Positions 48,307-62,269 of a DNA stretch of 64,000 bases are shown piece after piece. Made by a program: the position numbers and the translations under genes. Each line of letters starts with the position of its first letter. Position 1 is the first letter of the stretch. The notes beneath the pieces were generated by a model. The model was not told the origin of the DNA. It made no database searches and saw nothing but the letters and a program-made list of their open reading frames with translations. Source of the stretch: Tubiluchus corallicola (taxonomy: Eukaryota > Priapulida > Priapulimorpha > Priapulimorphida > Tubiluchidae); assembly GCA_030141605.1 (NCBI GenBank), contig JAQGDQ010000006.1, positions 310,001-374,000 of the forward strand, in the 5' to 3' direction.

Positions 48307-50805
48307 GCTCCGAAGCTCCACGGTGAGGGTAATCTCTAGTTTTTACTGTATAAGGATGAAATGCTTCTTATGTTGTTATAACGTAATTTCTCTAGTCTTG
48401 AGATAATCACTAGTTGTCATCGATATACTAATATGTAAGCTAAAACGTTCTTAGGCCGCCTAGATTCAGTTTAGTAGGTTTCGTAGAACAATTTGTACTA
48501 CAACGTCGAATCCATTGTTCATCGTAAATATCATAATGTTATCGTCTATATGCGTAGAGTCAATCGTCAATCCTGCTTTCTTATCTCAGGTACAACACGA
48601 ACATCGGAACGTGAAGGAAGTAGGAAACAGTGTTGAACTTTTTAACTCATAAACAGTTTACAAACCCTTTTTGAAGTAAGGGACCAATACCTAAGCTTCA
48701 GTCTAATAACTTTCGCATCCTTTTTCTCCACGTATGTCAGAAGTCTATCATCAAACTATTAATAAATAAAAAAGTAGGTAGATTTGGGTCTCCGGGTATC
48801 TGTTAAGGATTGACAGCAATAGTCCCAGAATTGGAAAATCACACAAATTAATTAAAAACTATCAAAATGCTAAGGTTTCACGTTGCTGTTTTGTTATTTT
48901 ATTTTTATTCTATTCGGTTTTTTTCATATTTAAGCGCAATTTTTACGTTCGTTTTTTGCGATATTCTATGCAAGTTTCATTGCCAGTGGAAATGAAGCAA
49001 AAGCAGCTGGAACAGTAAAACTCGGCGGCGGTTTCTTAAGCTGACTGAGGCACTTACTGACTTTGCAGCTTTACTGATTTACTACAGGCAAGTAAATTAA
49101 ATTTCGTTCGTGAAATATACTGTTTCAATGAACACAATTCCTGCAGGCGACTTCTTTTTCAACGGCCGAACAAGCATTGACCTTTGCTGAAGCGAATAAT
49201 GATTGTGGCACAAGTAAGGTAGTCGGCGGACTTTTATGGCGGCTTGAAGAAAATGCAAGACATCAGTGATCGATCCCTTCATTCCTGTAAAACTGTCCTC
49301 GTTTGGCTTTTGTTTCGAAATGAGTTTTCAGGTTAGCGCGCAATGTACAGTGCCGTAATGCGCGCACTTCAAGAAAAAATGCGAATACTTTGGGGTAGTT
49401 GAAACAACATTGCAACCTCGATCGCACCGACACATTTGTGCTTGTATTCTAAATGCGCAATTTAACTTCTTCGATTATATATGCTCCAGAAACTGCATGA
49501 ATGCAAATTCTTTTATAACATCTTGGGAAATTCGCGATTTGTATGATTCGTAACGCGATCATCAAGAGAACGTCCCCAATGAAGAATATTTAACGTAATA
49601 AAGAAATAGCTGCTCGTTAACGGAAAACTTTTATTAGGATCTTAGTCTTGCAGTCTCTACGTAATAATGACGAGTAGTCAGCAGCAAATACATAATAACG
49701 GAAAAATACACATAATGGCAGTACGTTGTACAAGCGTTATGTTACCATTATGTTAGCATACAGCATTGTACAATACTGTACATTACACTAAGAAGAAAAA
49801 AGCAAAAAGAGGATAAGGTGAATACGAACAATAAAAATGCTAAAGATAACTAACAAAGCTAACGAGAACAATAGAAATAAAAGAGAAAAATAAAGAAATG
49901 GAAACCATGCAGCACCACCGTCTCGAATAATGCGTTCACATTTTTCTTTTTTCACAAAATCGGCAAATTGTGCTGCAAGGATGCATTTGTTAGCAATTAC
50001 CGGGAAATGGCCGGAATCGTTTATGAATATTCATTACTAACCTACTTACCCCTCCCCCCACCCACTTTGCCGGATAATTTGAAAGCAGCTACAGTGTATG
50101 ACTTCTGTTCCCTGTCCAAGTCAATTCTTTTCATTTTGCAGCACAGAATCGATTCCCAGCAAGGTGTGCTCGCACTGTCAATAGAAGATTTATGCTGAAG
50201 CGAATTTTTCTTCGATTAAATAATGAAAGGAACCAGCAGGAAGATAACGCAAGGAGAGTCTTTTAATAATTAAGCAACTCAGTTGCAGGAGATTGAGATT
50301 GAATTGCAATAGATCGGTCAGGTAGTTGTGATATTAAGGACAGCATGATGGGTGGTGGGATACAAAAACGATGTTACTAGTGGTGTTTTCACTAAATAAG
50401 TTTTTGACATTCATAAAAATGATAGTGTACAACAACAAAATAAAAACAATAAAACAGTAGCGACTGATGACCCAAGAAAATTCAAGAAACACTAGTATAG
50501 TATAAACAACAACTTAAAAAACAATGAACACTAAAACTATTAATTTGTCAGTTGGTATAAAGCAATGCCTGTGTTGATGTACTTACATTGCAAACAGAGC
50601 TAGGTTAAAGATACGTACCTTTTGTAGCCTTACTGAAATAATCAAAATATTTTCCTATACATAAGGTCGTCCAGAAAAAGTTCCTTTAAATTAAATGAAC
50701 GTTCTTCATCTTGGTAGAGGCATTTTACGACTTATTTTGGGTAAAGTTTTTTCAGCAAGCTGTAGTTTTTTCTTGAACATAAAAACGCTCGTCGTTAAAA
50801 GCGAG

Positions 50806-50885
50806 GCTCTCATTAGAGCGTAAGTCACACCACAGTAGTTAACACTTATAATTTGCATGCAGAAGGCCCCTGGTTCGAATTCAGG
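50806..50885 (+). other. tRNA-like / SINE-head candidate
   Basis: A D-arm-like hairpin GCTC-TCATTA-GAGC (50806-50819) is followed by a T-arm, CCTGG-TTCGAAT-TCAGG (50869-50885). The latter contains GGTTCGAATTC, one base from the RNA polymerase III B-box consensus. The flanks do not pair as an acceptor stem, and the spacing includes extra bases. It is therefore not an ordinary tRNA gene; a tRNA pseudogene or SINE promoter is more likely. Confidence 0.35.
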
Positions 50886-51831
50886 CTGCATCCCCACTTT
50901 TTCACATTTCCTGTCTTTCAAGTTTGTTATCAAGATTTAATTAATTTTGAGTTAATTAACATCATTAGCGCTTACAATTTCTGAAGCATATTTATGTTAT
51001 ACTTTGCCACATCATACATGTACAATTGTACATATTATTGAATATTTACTTTCACCGTAAGTGAAGAAGTGATAGTAATGTGGGTCCAGCTGTATGTACT
51101 AATTTTAATATGATAGAAGCTCCTATAGGCAAACATTTTGCGAAAATAGCGTGACTTAGGATCTAATGAATACGTTTATAATAGCCAGACAAGTGACAGT
51201 AAACAAAGTTTCATGAAGCCTGTAGATGAGCTATATATCAATTATATTTAATCTAAATCAAGAGTCATGTGTAGTCAATAAAAAAACGGATCATGCGACC
51301 AAAAACATCAACAATTTGATGGTGCTTCATTATATAGAATCATCAATGTCCTGTTAGCATGCTTTCGCCTTTTAAAAGGCGAAGGTTGCTTGTTTGTGCT
51401 CTTTAGCAAAGTACATGAAATGGTCAGAGGAAAAATGAGCGCAGTAACTTCCCAAGTTGTTAGCTAGCCTTGTAATTTCTCTGTATAACAAAAGCATGCT
51501 TTTTCGTAGATTCATCGATCCCTGGGGCTAGTACATGTGCTTTTGGTGCTTCATTGTATTGGAATCAGCTGTCAGTTGCAGCCTGAACTAATCAAGCGTA
51601 AACACAACATACTTCACATATGAGTAAACACCTCAATGCATTTTTCTAAAGACGTGGTTTTGGAAAACCACCATCGAGGAAGAACAACAATAGAACAATG
51701 CCCACCCCTGTGCTAGTAAGGTTTCTGGAGTGCATCATGTGTGGCCCCAAAGAAACTAATTTCCCATTTATAGAAGACGTTACAAGATGATGACTGATGG
51801 CCTGAAAAACATTTTTGTTGACGTGAAAAAC

Positions 51832-51990
51832 ATACGCACGCACGCACGCACACACACACACACACGCGCACGCACGCACGCACGCTCGCACGCACGCACG
51901 CACGCACACACACACATATATATAATAAACAGATAGATATACAGAGACGGACAGACAAACTGACTGACTGACTGACAGATAGATAGATAA
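51832..51990. repeat. Compound CACG/CA, TAGA and CTGA microsatellite
   Basis: CACG and CA units, then TA, GATA-type and ACTG-type short tandem repeats. No gene is present. Confidence 0.95.
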
Positions 51991-54900
51991 GATCAAATAA
52001 ACAGTTACTTTACGTCGACTTTGGCAACAAATAAAACAAACTCATAATGAACTTCAGTCACCGATAGATTCGCGGCAATAGTTTACATACAGCTATTATT
52101 GCATTCGCGTTATTTATTCAGAGTTCAAACAGTAACACCAACATTCAGTCCCGTAATTTGGAAATTTGGGTTAACTTTCGGTATTAGATATAAGCAATCC
52201 GGAATGCAATTTCCGCAAATTTCATGTCTCAACAGTATCAAGCTTTTTGAAACTCCGCTCGCGTACTGCCGTATATAATCGCAATATTGTTCTGGGCTTC
52301 GCTCATGATGGCGGTTCTAAAAAGAAGAGGGAGACAGTAGCTAGTAATGTAGCTATATTTAGAAAAAGGGTCTTCCGCGCTAGTACAAAAAGCTTACTAA
52401 TTTAACTGAATGCGTGTGCGTTACGAGTTTGCTTATTATATAAATAAGATAGTAAAATTGTAGTGTAACCCCAAGTTTTTTATTCTAGGAACTCCTCGCA
52501 TTAGGGTGGATATTTATGAGACCAGTGCTAAAAGAAGCGCTCGCTATTCCCCAAGAATTCACTGTGGAGTAGTTTAACTCACGACGGCAATAAATATCAT
52601 ACAAATCCACCACGCTAAATTAACTTTCCATGAGAAAAGCTTTTATGTCGTACTATTAAAAGTTTCATGTCGGAGACAATTTTTTCACTTTTAACGTTTT
52701 CCTATGAGAGTCTGGACGAATTTATGAACAGGAGTGTAATGCGCGAAGAAAACCCGCGGGGATGGTACATCATAAATGAGAGCAAAACAAATGCAGAGGT
52801 GGGTTAATCTTTTGTAGATATTAGATGCGATGTAAGTGAGCGTAAGCGATTTTTTTAACTGTGCGTATGTAAACTGTATATAAAACTTCAATCATTCAAT
52901 TTCAACAAAAAAGAAAATGCCCACCCATGCTAATTTAAATGAAGCGCTTTTTAGCGTGGACACAAACATACATAATATTGAAACTCTGTTTACAAAAACC
53001 TGTCAAAATACACAGATAAATCGTGTTGTGATGCTCGCTTCCAAAAGCTGTTAATTTTTGTAAACATTCCAGTCTGCCAGTCCATAGATAGTACTCAGTT
53101 GCAAATTTATTTTATGAATGTTGATCTAGCACACATAAATCTTATGCTCCTGACCTCTCAATGCATCGCTAAAGGCAAAATATAATTGGGTGTCAAAATA
53201 TACTTTAGATATTAGTGATAACTATTGCTTTATTTAAAAATTAGCGAAAAGCTCTGTGCAGGCAAAAATAAGCTGTATTAATTATGGCATGAAATCTTTA
53301 GCGCACAAGCAAAAGAGGCTACTGTAGCAGACTTTTTCTGGCTGTATTTATACAAATTACGCCACAGACGTCCAAAATAATCTTGGAATAGGCCTATATC
53401 AAGTAATAAGGCTATCAATTTACTTATTAAACTCTAGGTATGTGGAAACTATATAGGGGAGACTTATATGGTGTCCCATTAGGCTGTATGGACAATAGTA
53501 AGCTGAATACTCTTGCGAATCAAGTATCTGATTTACAAATAAATTGTGTTAATACAAGCATGCACTTAAAGATAACAATTAGCCTTTCTGGCTAAATTTC
53601 ATGAAAACTGTTATTGTTGTAAATCACAAAAACAGTTCAGATAAACACATACTAACTTATTTTAACCTGCAATTTCTCAAAGGCGCTTTATTGGGTTTTT
53701 GTACAAATGAATGAACTGATTGTAATTTCAGTGATTATCCGTGTATAATATTCAATCACAGAAGCAGCAGCAGGTTTCAGTTTTCTTTTCCTTGCGGACC
53801 TCACATTAAGTCAGATAGTATATCTGGGTCTGCTCTGGCTCAAAACCGTCGTCGGTAAAGTGGAGTGAACACAATATAGGCCTACTACGAAAATTTACTT
53901 AGTATATTTATATTCTATGGAAGGAATAAGCCCTCTCATGCTGCATCGGTTTCCAATTCTTTTTTCGACAATGACACCTAAAAAACTAATGTTACGTTTA
54001 AAATTTTCTCCTTGTGGAGGGTAAATTTTATCCTTGCAACTTTATCCAACGTAGAGAGATTTAATATAAGTTCCTTCGAACTTATTAGCCAAACCTATTA
54101 ACAGTTTTTATGTTTTCTGCAGTAATTTACATATTTTGTAATTTGATAATAAAATACAAATTAATTTTATTCCTTGGAAAACGTAAAAACAATCCCTCAT
54201 TGTCTAAAACAGTATAAAAGCGACAGAAGACATCCTGGCAGTGAGACACTTAAAAAGCAGGAATGATCAGAAAACACCCAAAAGAGAAAATTTAATCTCG
54301 TTGCAATATCTCATGTACTGCATTGAAGTAGATGTGGACAAATCTATAACTTGAACTTAACATCAAAAAATTTCTTCAGCGCTGCTTTAAGCCGTGTCAT
54401 GGTACACCTTTAAACGTACTCTTTGTTTAATCTATTATAGTATTCTTGTTTTCAGTATTACTTATAGTGCCACCGCTATGTATAATATTGGACAAATATC
54501 ACTAAACTTTTAATAACCAAATGAACATTTAATTTGCAAAATTAAACTTAAAGCACTAAAAGTAGATTAACGTGCCATTTCTTTTTCTTTTACTTTTCCC
54601 TGTTGATGGACAAAATATAGTTCATCTTTAATAAGGCAAAGTGAGAATGAAGAACGGTTATAAAAGTCGCTGAAGCTCCACCTATTAAGAAAATTGACTA
54701 TAATTTATATTGGACTAATCATGAAAATGTTGCCCATTTAAACTTTTAGAGGAAATACGAATGTAGGATTAATAAAAATATCGCTGACCAGAATACCTGA
54801 ATGTCGACCAAAATGCAAGTTTGTATTTCCAGCTTATAACGCAAATGTCAAGTATTTTATAACCATAAATTACAAAGCCCTAAATAATGTATGATGTAAT

Positions 54901-55484
54901 GTATGATGTCAAGTATATTGTAACCTTGTAACCATGTATGATACAAAACCCTAAATAATGTAATGCCAAATAAAATAAGAACACTATTTATATTGAAGCT
55001 AAGTAATTAATACAGCACGAGTAGCTTAGGTATGGTAAAAACTATCACTCACCTCTATATTATTGTTATTATGGACTTTTCAAGTTTTCTCGCCTTCAGA
55101 CACTACTAAGTGTAAAATTGTAGGTAAGCCAAACACTCAACGTAGTTATTCCTAATGAACTTGTATTAATACATATGTATATCCTTCACCATCTCTGATG
55201 TTTCAGATAATACAATGCAAACGTATTATGCAGAAAACATACGCAAAATACGTATAATACGTTAACGACAAAATTTGATAGGTCAATAGACCGGCCACTG
55301 TTGCATTACATAACGAAGTTTTTACACATTAACAATTTTAACTAGATTTTTTATGTGACACACGCACGTACATCACTTCTCAGTGCTTCTAGGTAGAATA
55401 CGGATCTTCTTTTAGGAAATCGAGGGTTAATGAGTGCATCTGTCAAGGATGTTATACAATTTCCCTCGTGATATGAACGGATAA

Positions 55485-55650
55485 CGTTGCGCACGTGCGC
55501 CAGATGCAATTATTATCCAGTAAATTGCACGAATGAAGTTAAGACAGGATTATTGCGTTCTAAAACGTTGTTACGAAACATGCCCGCTGCCCAGAGCTGC
55601 GTGCAAGTGGTAATTAAGCAATTTAGAGAATTGGCGCGCGCATGCGCAGA
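55485..55650. promoter_or_regulatory. Orphan CpG-rich promoter-like segment with NRF-1 site
   Basis: CGCGCATGCGCA at 55637-55648 fits the NRF-1 palindrome, and TTGCGCACGTGCGC near 55486 adds a second GCGCA half-site around an E-box. In animals such sites usually mark promoters of housekeeping genes. No matching gene was found on either side; a short ATG reading MPAAQSCVQV before a possible GTAATT donor at about 55571-55600 is the only first-exon candidate. Confidence 0.35.
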
Positions 55651-57159
55651 AGGCTCCTACGAAAACTATCACTTATGCAGTACGCTTTGATTATTTTCCT
55701 TGGTTATTCACCTAAAATTATATCAGCATGCGTCACATTGTCATGCAGACACATTTTACTATATTCATAATTATGGTCATAATAAACTAGTAGCCTCCAG
55801 GATAGTTCGTGAGGATATATTTGTACATTACAAAGCTTGGATTAGTTACCAGGGATATTGGAAAATATATGAAGTTCTGTTCACAAAACTCAATGATGGC
55901 GGAGACAAACTATTTACGTAAAACAGCGGTTACTTGTCCGTCCAAAATAACGGCTGAAATCAGAAGATGCAATTATCAGGACAGGATTTTAAGGTCATAT
56001 ATAGATTATTATAAGACCATAGTGTTTCGCTTTTTCCAAATTTGTATAAAACATTTTTGAAAACATTCAGCTCACTAGATGTATAATGATTATGATGATA
56101 AATCTTTATTTTAGTAAGCGTACATATATTATATATTTATATATAGGGCCTCTATTTGCAGGCCGGATTATGTAGTGTTAACTATACCGTTTACAAATAA
56201 GTATGAAACTACTATCCTATAAACTATCGATAGTACTTTCAGCGTATTTCTATATTATAAAGTTATATCAACTTATTATTTTCTCTTAGCTAATACATTC
56301 TTTCATTCATAAAATAAAATAAAAAAATAAAAAAATAGATAGATATTCTACGCAGTCGTGTTGTTGCGCCATCTGTGGTTTGATATCAAACAATACTGAT
56401 ACATTACTTTGGTCTCTATTATCTATGCCTATTATACAATTCGAGTTCACACACATCAGCATTCGCACCATTTAGCAAAGAAATGCTTAAAATCATCGAG
56501 TCAATGAAATTTCTTAAGAACTTTGTAAGTGTGGCTTCTGAGACCACGTGCTGGAAGCACAACGGACTGACAAAAATCTCATTGACTAGGCTACACATTT
56601 TGAACAGATCAACCATCTAATAATGATAATAATAATGCTAATAATAATAATAGATTGCTGAAACAAAAATTTCAAAGACAGTAATAAATTGGCTACACAC
56701 TAAATGATTCTTTAAATAGGCTGAAAAAATGTTATATTACAGTAATGAGATGTAATGAAAATTAATTAGTTTAGATTACTTGAATGACCTAGGCTTGATA
56801 ATTAAAGATTTATAACAACCGCAGGCCAGCACTTTTGCAACTTGTTTGTTTGTAGACGATATTCGACGTTACTGCTGCAAAAATTAAAGCAAAATCCCGG
56901 CTTTTTATTATTATTTTCAATTTAATTAACTTTTCCTTTACTGTTAGTATGTTTATCGAAGTATTATTATTGTTATTCTGGCATACGTAGAAATTCCACG
57001 ATAAGGCGAAAAAATAATAGTTTTTCTCTCGCAAACTCCAATGCATGTAATGACAATTTTATCAGAAAACGTCTCGTACAATAACTGATCTATGACTGTA
57101 AACATCGTAATGAATAATGTATTGCCCACCGCTACGCTACATCGTAGCCCACCGACATC

Positions 57160-57590
57160 ATCAGATTTTATTAGCAGCTGCACTCGTCGCAGTTTTCACC
57201 GGGAGAATACCTTAAAATAGCGCTCCATGCCTTTTTTCGCGGGATACATATTAATTACTCATTAATCAGGCAGTGCATCGCAAATTTTTTTTATCAAATT
57301 ACTGTGAAGTAAATCGGTTCAAATAGAATAAGTTCAACATGATTTTCGTGATACTGTATTTCTCCTTTACATGATTGGGCAAATACTAATTTCGTCAAAA
57401 GATGGCGCTGCTCTGCAACTACAGTCCCTATATGATACTCCAACTATGGCTAGAGTATTATTTTATAGAATCCCTGAGCAACTACTATCTGGTATTACTC
57501 GCTCGAACACGTTTTATAAGATATTTCAGAAATTTTAGTCCTAGCAACTAATATTTCTTTCAAATATAGCTGAGGCAATACGACCTTCGA
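57160..57590 (+). repeat. Duplicated repeat, copy 1
   Basis: Aligns along its length with 58580-59010. Landmarks shared are TTAGCAGCTGCACT/CTAGCAGCTGTACT, GCGCTCCATG, CGCGGGATACA, TACTCATTAATCAGGCA, AGATGGCGCTGCTCTGCAAC, GAACACGTTT and AAGATATTTCA. The copies differ by many substitutions and small indels. Confidence 0.9.
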
Positions 57591-57810
57591 TACATATGTA
57601 CCGTTTTACAATTTCATCAGACATCAAAAAATGTCGTTCCATCAGACATTATTCGCTGCGTGATCCGTACCTTTTAAAACCTACCGCTCAATTATATAAT
57701 GTTTATTAAAAGAGCAGTTAGCTGAGAATTGGATTAAGGCAGGCATATATTAGTAAAACTGTTTTTAAACGTCTTGTTTCTAAAGAGTCAGAACAGCCTA
57801 CAATAAATTT

Positions 57811-58098
57811 TTGTGTAAAAAAAAGAATGAAGACAAAAAGGATGAAATGTTAACAAATAGATTTATTTTGAATTTTCCTCAGTTGAAATATGATTTATTT
57901 ACTCGCAAGCTGACAGATAGTCAAGTATGTTCTTGTAATAGATTGCGGGAAAATGATCAATGTACACGTTATAGAAATGAACGAAATATCTTCTTAAATA
58001 AATTTATTTTTAACATTTTTATTAGCCAGCAGAAATTTGTAATTTTTAGTTATAAATCTATATGCAATACTATGTTAAATTTATTGAAATCTAAGTAA
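57811..58098 (+). mobile_element. Possible LINE ORF C-terminal relic
   Basis: A 95-residue open frame includes SQVCSCNRLREND and CTRYRNERNIFLNKF. This recalls the CxC...HxxxC...R..L motif at the end of several LINE ORF2 clades, with the His missing. It follows copy 1 of the duplicated repeat. The assignment is tentative. Confidence 0.35.
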
Positions 58099-58406
58099 AG
58101 ATTTCATAATAAAGTTAAAAAATTTATAATCAACCAAGAGGTTTAGATAAAATACATTTAGTCTTATAACTTTAATAACTGAAGAATGATTACAATATTT
58201 CCATTGTTCGTGATGACTGCAGCTTGCACTTTTTCTGTTTTAATCATGTAATTTCATATATTGTTAAAAAATTACTGCATTGTTTAATGCCCAGATGATA
58301 TATATTATGAATAATTGAATATATGTATGCTTAATTGATGCTAGCACAAGTATTTTAATGCTCTGACTCACTAGTTTTGTTAATCCACGTTAAATCAATA
58401 AATATC

Positions 58407-58528
<122 letters not shown>

Positions 58529-58579
58529 TATGTATATATTATTATTACTATTATTATTATTGTATATATAAAACTGTTA

Positions 58580-59010
58580 CATCACCAGATTCTACTAGCA
58601 GCTGTACTAATTCGCAGTTTTCCCCGGGAGAGTACCTTAAACAGCGCTCCATGGCTTTTGTCGCGGGATACAAATAAGTTTGTTACTCATTAATCAGGCA
58701 ATGCAGCGTAAAAATATTTCTACCAAATTACTGTGGGGTAAATTAGTTATAAAATAAGTTCAAATTGATTTGCGCATGTTCTTCCTATACATGACAGCGC
58801 ATATACAAATTTCGCCGAGAGATGGCGCTGCTCTGCAACTATGGCAGTGTCCTTATTATGTTACCCTACTATGGCTATAGGTATTATTTCACTGAAATAC
58901 CCTGAGCGTATCCTATACTGAAGTATCGTTCGGTTGAACACGTTTCACAAGATATTTCAAAAATTTTAGATTTAGCAATTAATATTTTTTTCCAAATGTA
59001 GCTGAGCAAT
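58580..59010 (+). repeat. Duplicated repeat, copy 2
   Basis: Direct copy of 57160-57590 about 1.4 kb downstream; see that entry for shared landmarks. The open frame that follows (59119-59391) shows no recognised domain. Confidence 0.9.
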
Positions 59011-59399
59011 AAGGCAGTAAGTTACAATTAGCAATCAAGTGATTTTCATTAAAATAATCGATAACTGTTTGGCAATGTAGGTCACAAATTTTTAATTTGA
59101 AAAACGGTTTTGTAAATTTTGTTTGCTAACGCGAAGCATGAGCTAACATTAATAGCTGTTCAAAGTCTACTGTGTAGGATAAGAGTGATAAAAATACCCA
59201 AAATTAAACGGATCTCTATTCTACTTAATGCAATTTCATATCAAGAATCACATAGAGGCCATTTACCAGGAAATTTAAAAAAGAGATTTTCGTTCGTTAA
59301 TAATCCAGTTAAAACTACAGGACAGCGGGACAATTGCAGGAACTACTTTGGAAACAATGTGTTTGTCGTGGCGATCTACACGAGGATTTAAAAAATTGT

Positions 59400-62260
59400 T
59401 TTAGTGTACATATTTCTAAAAAACGGGTCAAATTAAAATCTTAGTGAAATATAAATAGTTGATGTCATTTTATAAAATGTGCATTTATCTTAAACATGTT
59501 TTTAATATGTGCATCATCTTTTATAACTAGATGAAACATATGATAATAATAATTTTTAATAATAACGTTGTTTAATTTATCTGAGAGGGGAAGAACACTA
59601 TAAGTATTATACTTCATCCTGACATTTCATATATTAAATTAAATTGTATATTATTTTAAATTGTAATTTTAATTTCCACGTTGCCTTAACTATTATTATT
59701 TTCTATGTACATTTTATGTATGAAATAAATAAATAATAAAAACATTGCATTAGTTTAGTGACTTTTGATGATTCAGCATTAATTCGCGAACCCGTCAGTT
59801 GTCACTTTGAAAAATTGTGACATTTTCATGATTTCTCACTCGTAAGGTGACATGTGGTGTCATTCGCCTTTAACATAACTTTTTACAATTCGAGATCATA
59901 TTGTGCACCACGTGGCATTTCAGTATTAAGTAATTCAGGTATAAAAACTCGCGTTGGCCTCTGCCTCTAACAGACACCATATGGCAGCTTTTCGCTCCTC
60001 TTTATGACGTATTATAAAATACGCAGATATGTGAATATGAGAAATGCAGCTACAGCGGGGGGACGCTTTAATAAAAAATCAGTTTATAACAATCTCTCGG
60101 AAAAGTTTTATGATACCCGTGGCGCCATCTCCTTACATACACAGTGTTTATACGCTGGTTACGAGTTCAATAAAATACTGTAATTTTGTTCAAAGAGTTT
60201 CAGCAATGTAACTTAAGGAAAATTGTAAACGTATTGACAAGGATTGTCCAAAAAGTGATACGAACTTTACAACCCGTACAGCTTGGCATTAGCGGTTGAA
60301 CGCTGTGCTTAATGAACGCAAATCAAAATCAATTTTACAGAAATTTCGTCGTTTTAATTTTTGTCCCACATCAAATAATACGCAAATAATTCTTTAAATT
60401 GATTTAGAGATATACATAGTCAGTAATTATGCAATATTTATGCTAAACCAATATCCGATCGTACAAAAATTTTTGCTTTTATTGCTCAACTTTTCATGAA
60501 TAAAAGAAACGCATTTATTGCGTAAATGTTTATGACTATTGCCTGCTAGAGTGTTATGGTTGTGTTCGGAATGCATCGAGTGTCATATATTATTAGCAAA
60601 AGTAGATGTTGGCGCCGAACTAAATAAACCAAATCAATTGCGCGATGGATTTAAATCTAATTCAAATCAACGTCCGCCTTCCCAAATACACGAATAAATA
60701 TTCAAAATGCGAATGCTGGAAATATATATAATCCTAGTTTGCATAAAATCGCTCTCTCAGGGAAACGCTGTTCCGCCTTTTGGCTGGGATCCTTATCGTG
60801 AGATCACATTCCTCAAATTAAAGAAACTTGAAGACGTGGCATTGTTGACTGTTCTCTCTCCTGTTTCAGCTAAGTTTATGGTAACAAACAGTAAGATCTC
60901 GTTCAAGCGTCAATATCCATGAAAGGAAGAGATCAATTGAGGAGGATTGACCGTGCCCTTATCAGACGTTCCCATCTCCGGCAATCGGCGAGAGACGGAT
61001 TTGAAAACTGGTTCTACTGCTGACTTACTCTGCAGACAATGATCTTATCAACATGGTGAAAATTATGCATGCAATGATGCACACAACTCGGCGGTTCTAC
61101 TTGGAATGGAAAAACTGATGAAAATGATAACAGCTGATGAAAGATAAGCTTAGATAATATAGCTTGTACAATACAGTGCTTATTATGGTGAAACACTTCG
61201 ACCCTTCCTTTCCAAATGGAAATTATTAATTAATGTGTTTAACACTTGTAAATTTTCTGTCGCAATTGAGTCTCTTGCCAGCTATATCATCATCAATTTT
61301 AAACGCCCTTATCTTCATCATCATCATCTACATCGTCGTCGTCGTCTGCATAATCATCATCTTGCCTCATCGCTCTTGTCGTCATCGGTGCTCTTGTCAT
61401 CATCCATCGTCCTCGTCGTCAACATGGTTGTCGTCTCTATGTTACTGATTCCACTATGCTGGTCTTTTCTCTTAACAACTATGGCAACTTTGAGGTTTTG
61501 TTCCTTCACAGCACAAATTATTTTGTTTTACAGGGACAAAGAAGCAAACACTCAAGCAGCACTTGCAAGAAAATAAGTACTGACAAAGGCAAACAGCAAA
61601 ATACAGTCTTTGTAAATTATGCTTTGTCTTAAAGATAGCAACCTAACAATAGTTAGGTATTACAATATGTAAGATATAAATAATATTATTTAATTGTCAT
61701 TAAATTTTTGCATATTTTAAAATGGAAGTCGAACTAAATGCCAATTTTATAAATGTTGTAAAGTAAAATAAAAACATTAAGGTTTATCCTTTTTCCAGTA
61801 GCGTGAAAACGCGTGTAATATTAATTTAATCGTGCGTAACACGCACAGCATGCCATAATACAAGTAGTGGTTTCAATTTCCAGGCTGATCCAACTTTACA
61901 AATATTGGCAGACTGGTAAATGCTAGTTTTGCCGTGTTTGCACAGTTCAAATTTAATGCCAAAATGAAACAGCCGGCGGCGTTGTTTGTTAGCGATACAG
62001 GCAGCTAACATGACGATGGCTCCGCGGTGGCGCGGCAGTAAGCCTGTGACTTTTAAACAAGGAAAAACTTGTTGCATTCGATATTTGACAGCCGCTCAAT
62101 TCGTTTCGTGGTGGAGTCGCTCTGGTTCTGCGTTACAAAAGTAATTATCTTTGATTAAAAATAATTGACGTGATGGTGTAATAACGATAAACAGCGCTTG
62201 TGTGGCTATCAGGAAAATCAAAAGAAGACTGGCGTTTTACTGACAACAATCTACTGGTAC
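59400..62260. other. Intergenic region, no gene recognised
   Basis: AT-rich, except for a (TCA/TCG)n-type triplet tract at about 61310-61430 and a CpG-richer stretch at 61960-62110. Short open frames here, including one with a signal-like start at 60707, lack convincing splice sites or motifs. Confidence 0.4.
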
Positions 62261-62269
62261 TTTCTACAC

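Larger units (their letters stand above)
47085..55480. other. Intergenic region, no gene recognised
   Basis: AT-rich and stop-dense. It contains the GT and CA/CG microsatellites and the tRNA-like element listed separately. Open frames in it are short and show no family motif. Confidence 0.4.

Noticed and set aside
48082-48406. Open frames rich in Cys and Val
   Set aside because: They are translations of the (GT)n microsatellite.
51646-51996. 116-residue minus-strand frame rich in Cys and Val
   Set aside because: It runs through the CACG/CA microsatellite and has no domain.
52238-52306. Minus-strand MSEAQNNIAIIYGSTR, resembling the start of FMN reductases
   Set aside because: It stops after 22 codons with no good donor and no second exon was found, so the similarity is probably chance.
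60707-60922. 71-residue frame with a signal-like start (MRMLEIYIILVCIKSL)
   Set aside because: The remainder matches nothing known and no splice partner was found; kept only as a weak possibility.
61235-61576. 113-residue plus-strand frame rich in His, Arg and Ser
   Set aside because: The unusual composition comes from the TCA/TCG triplet tract; no motif or homologue was recognised.
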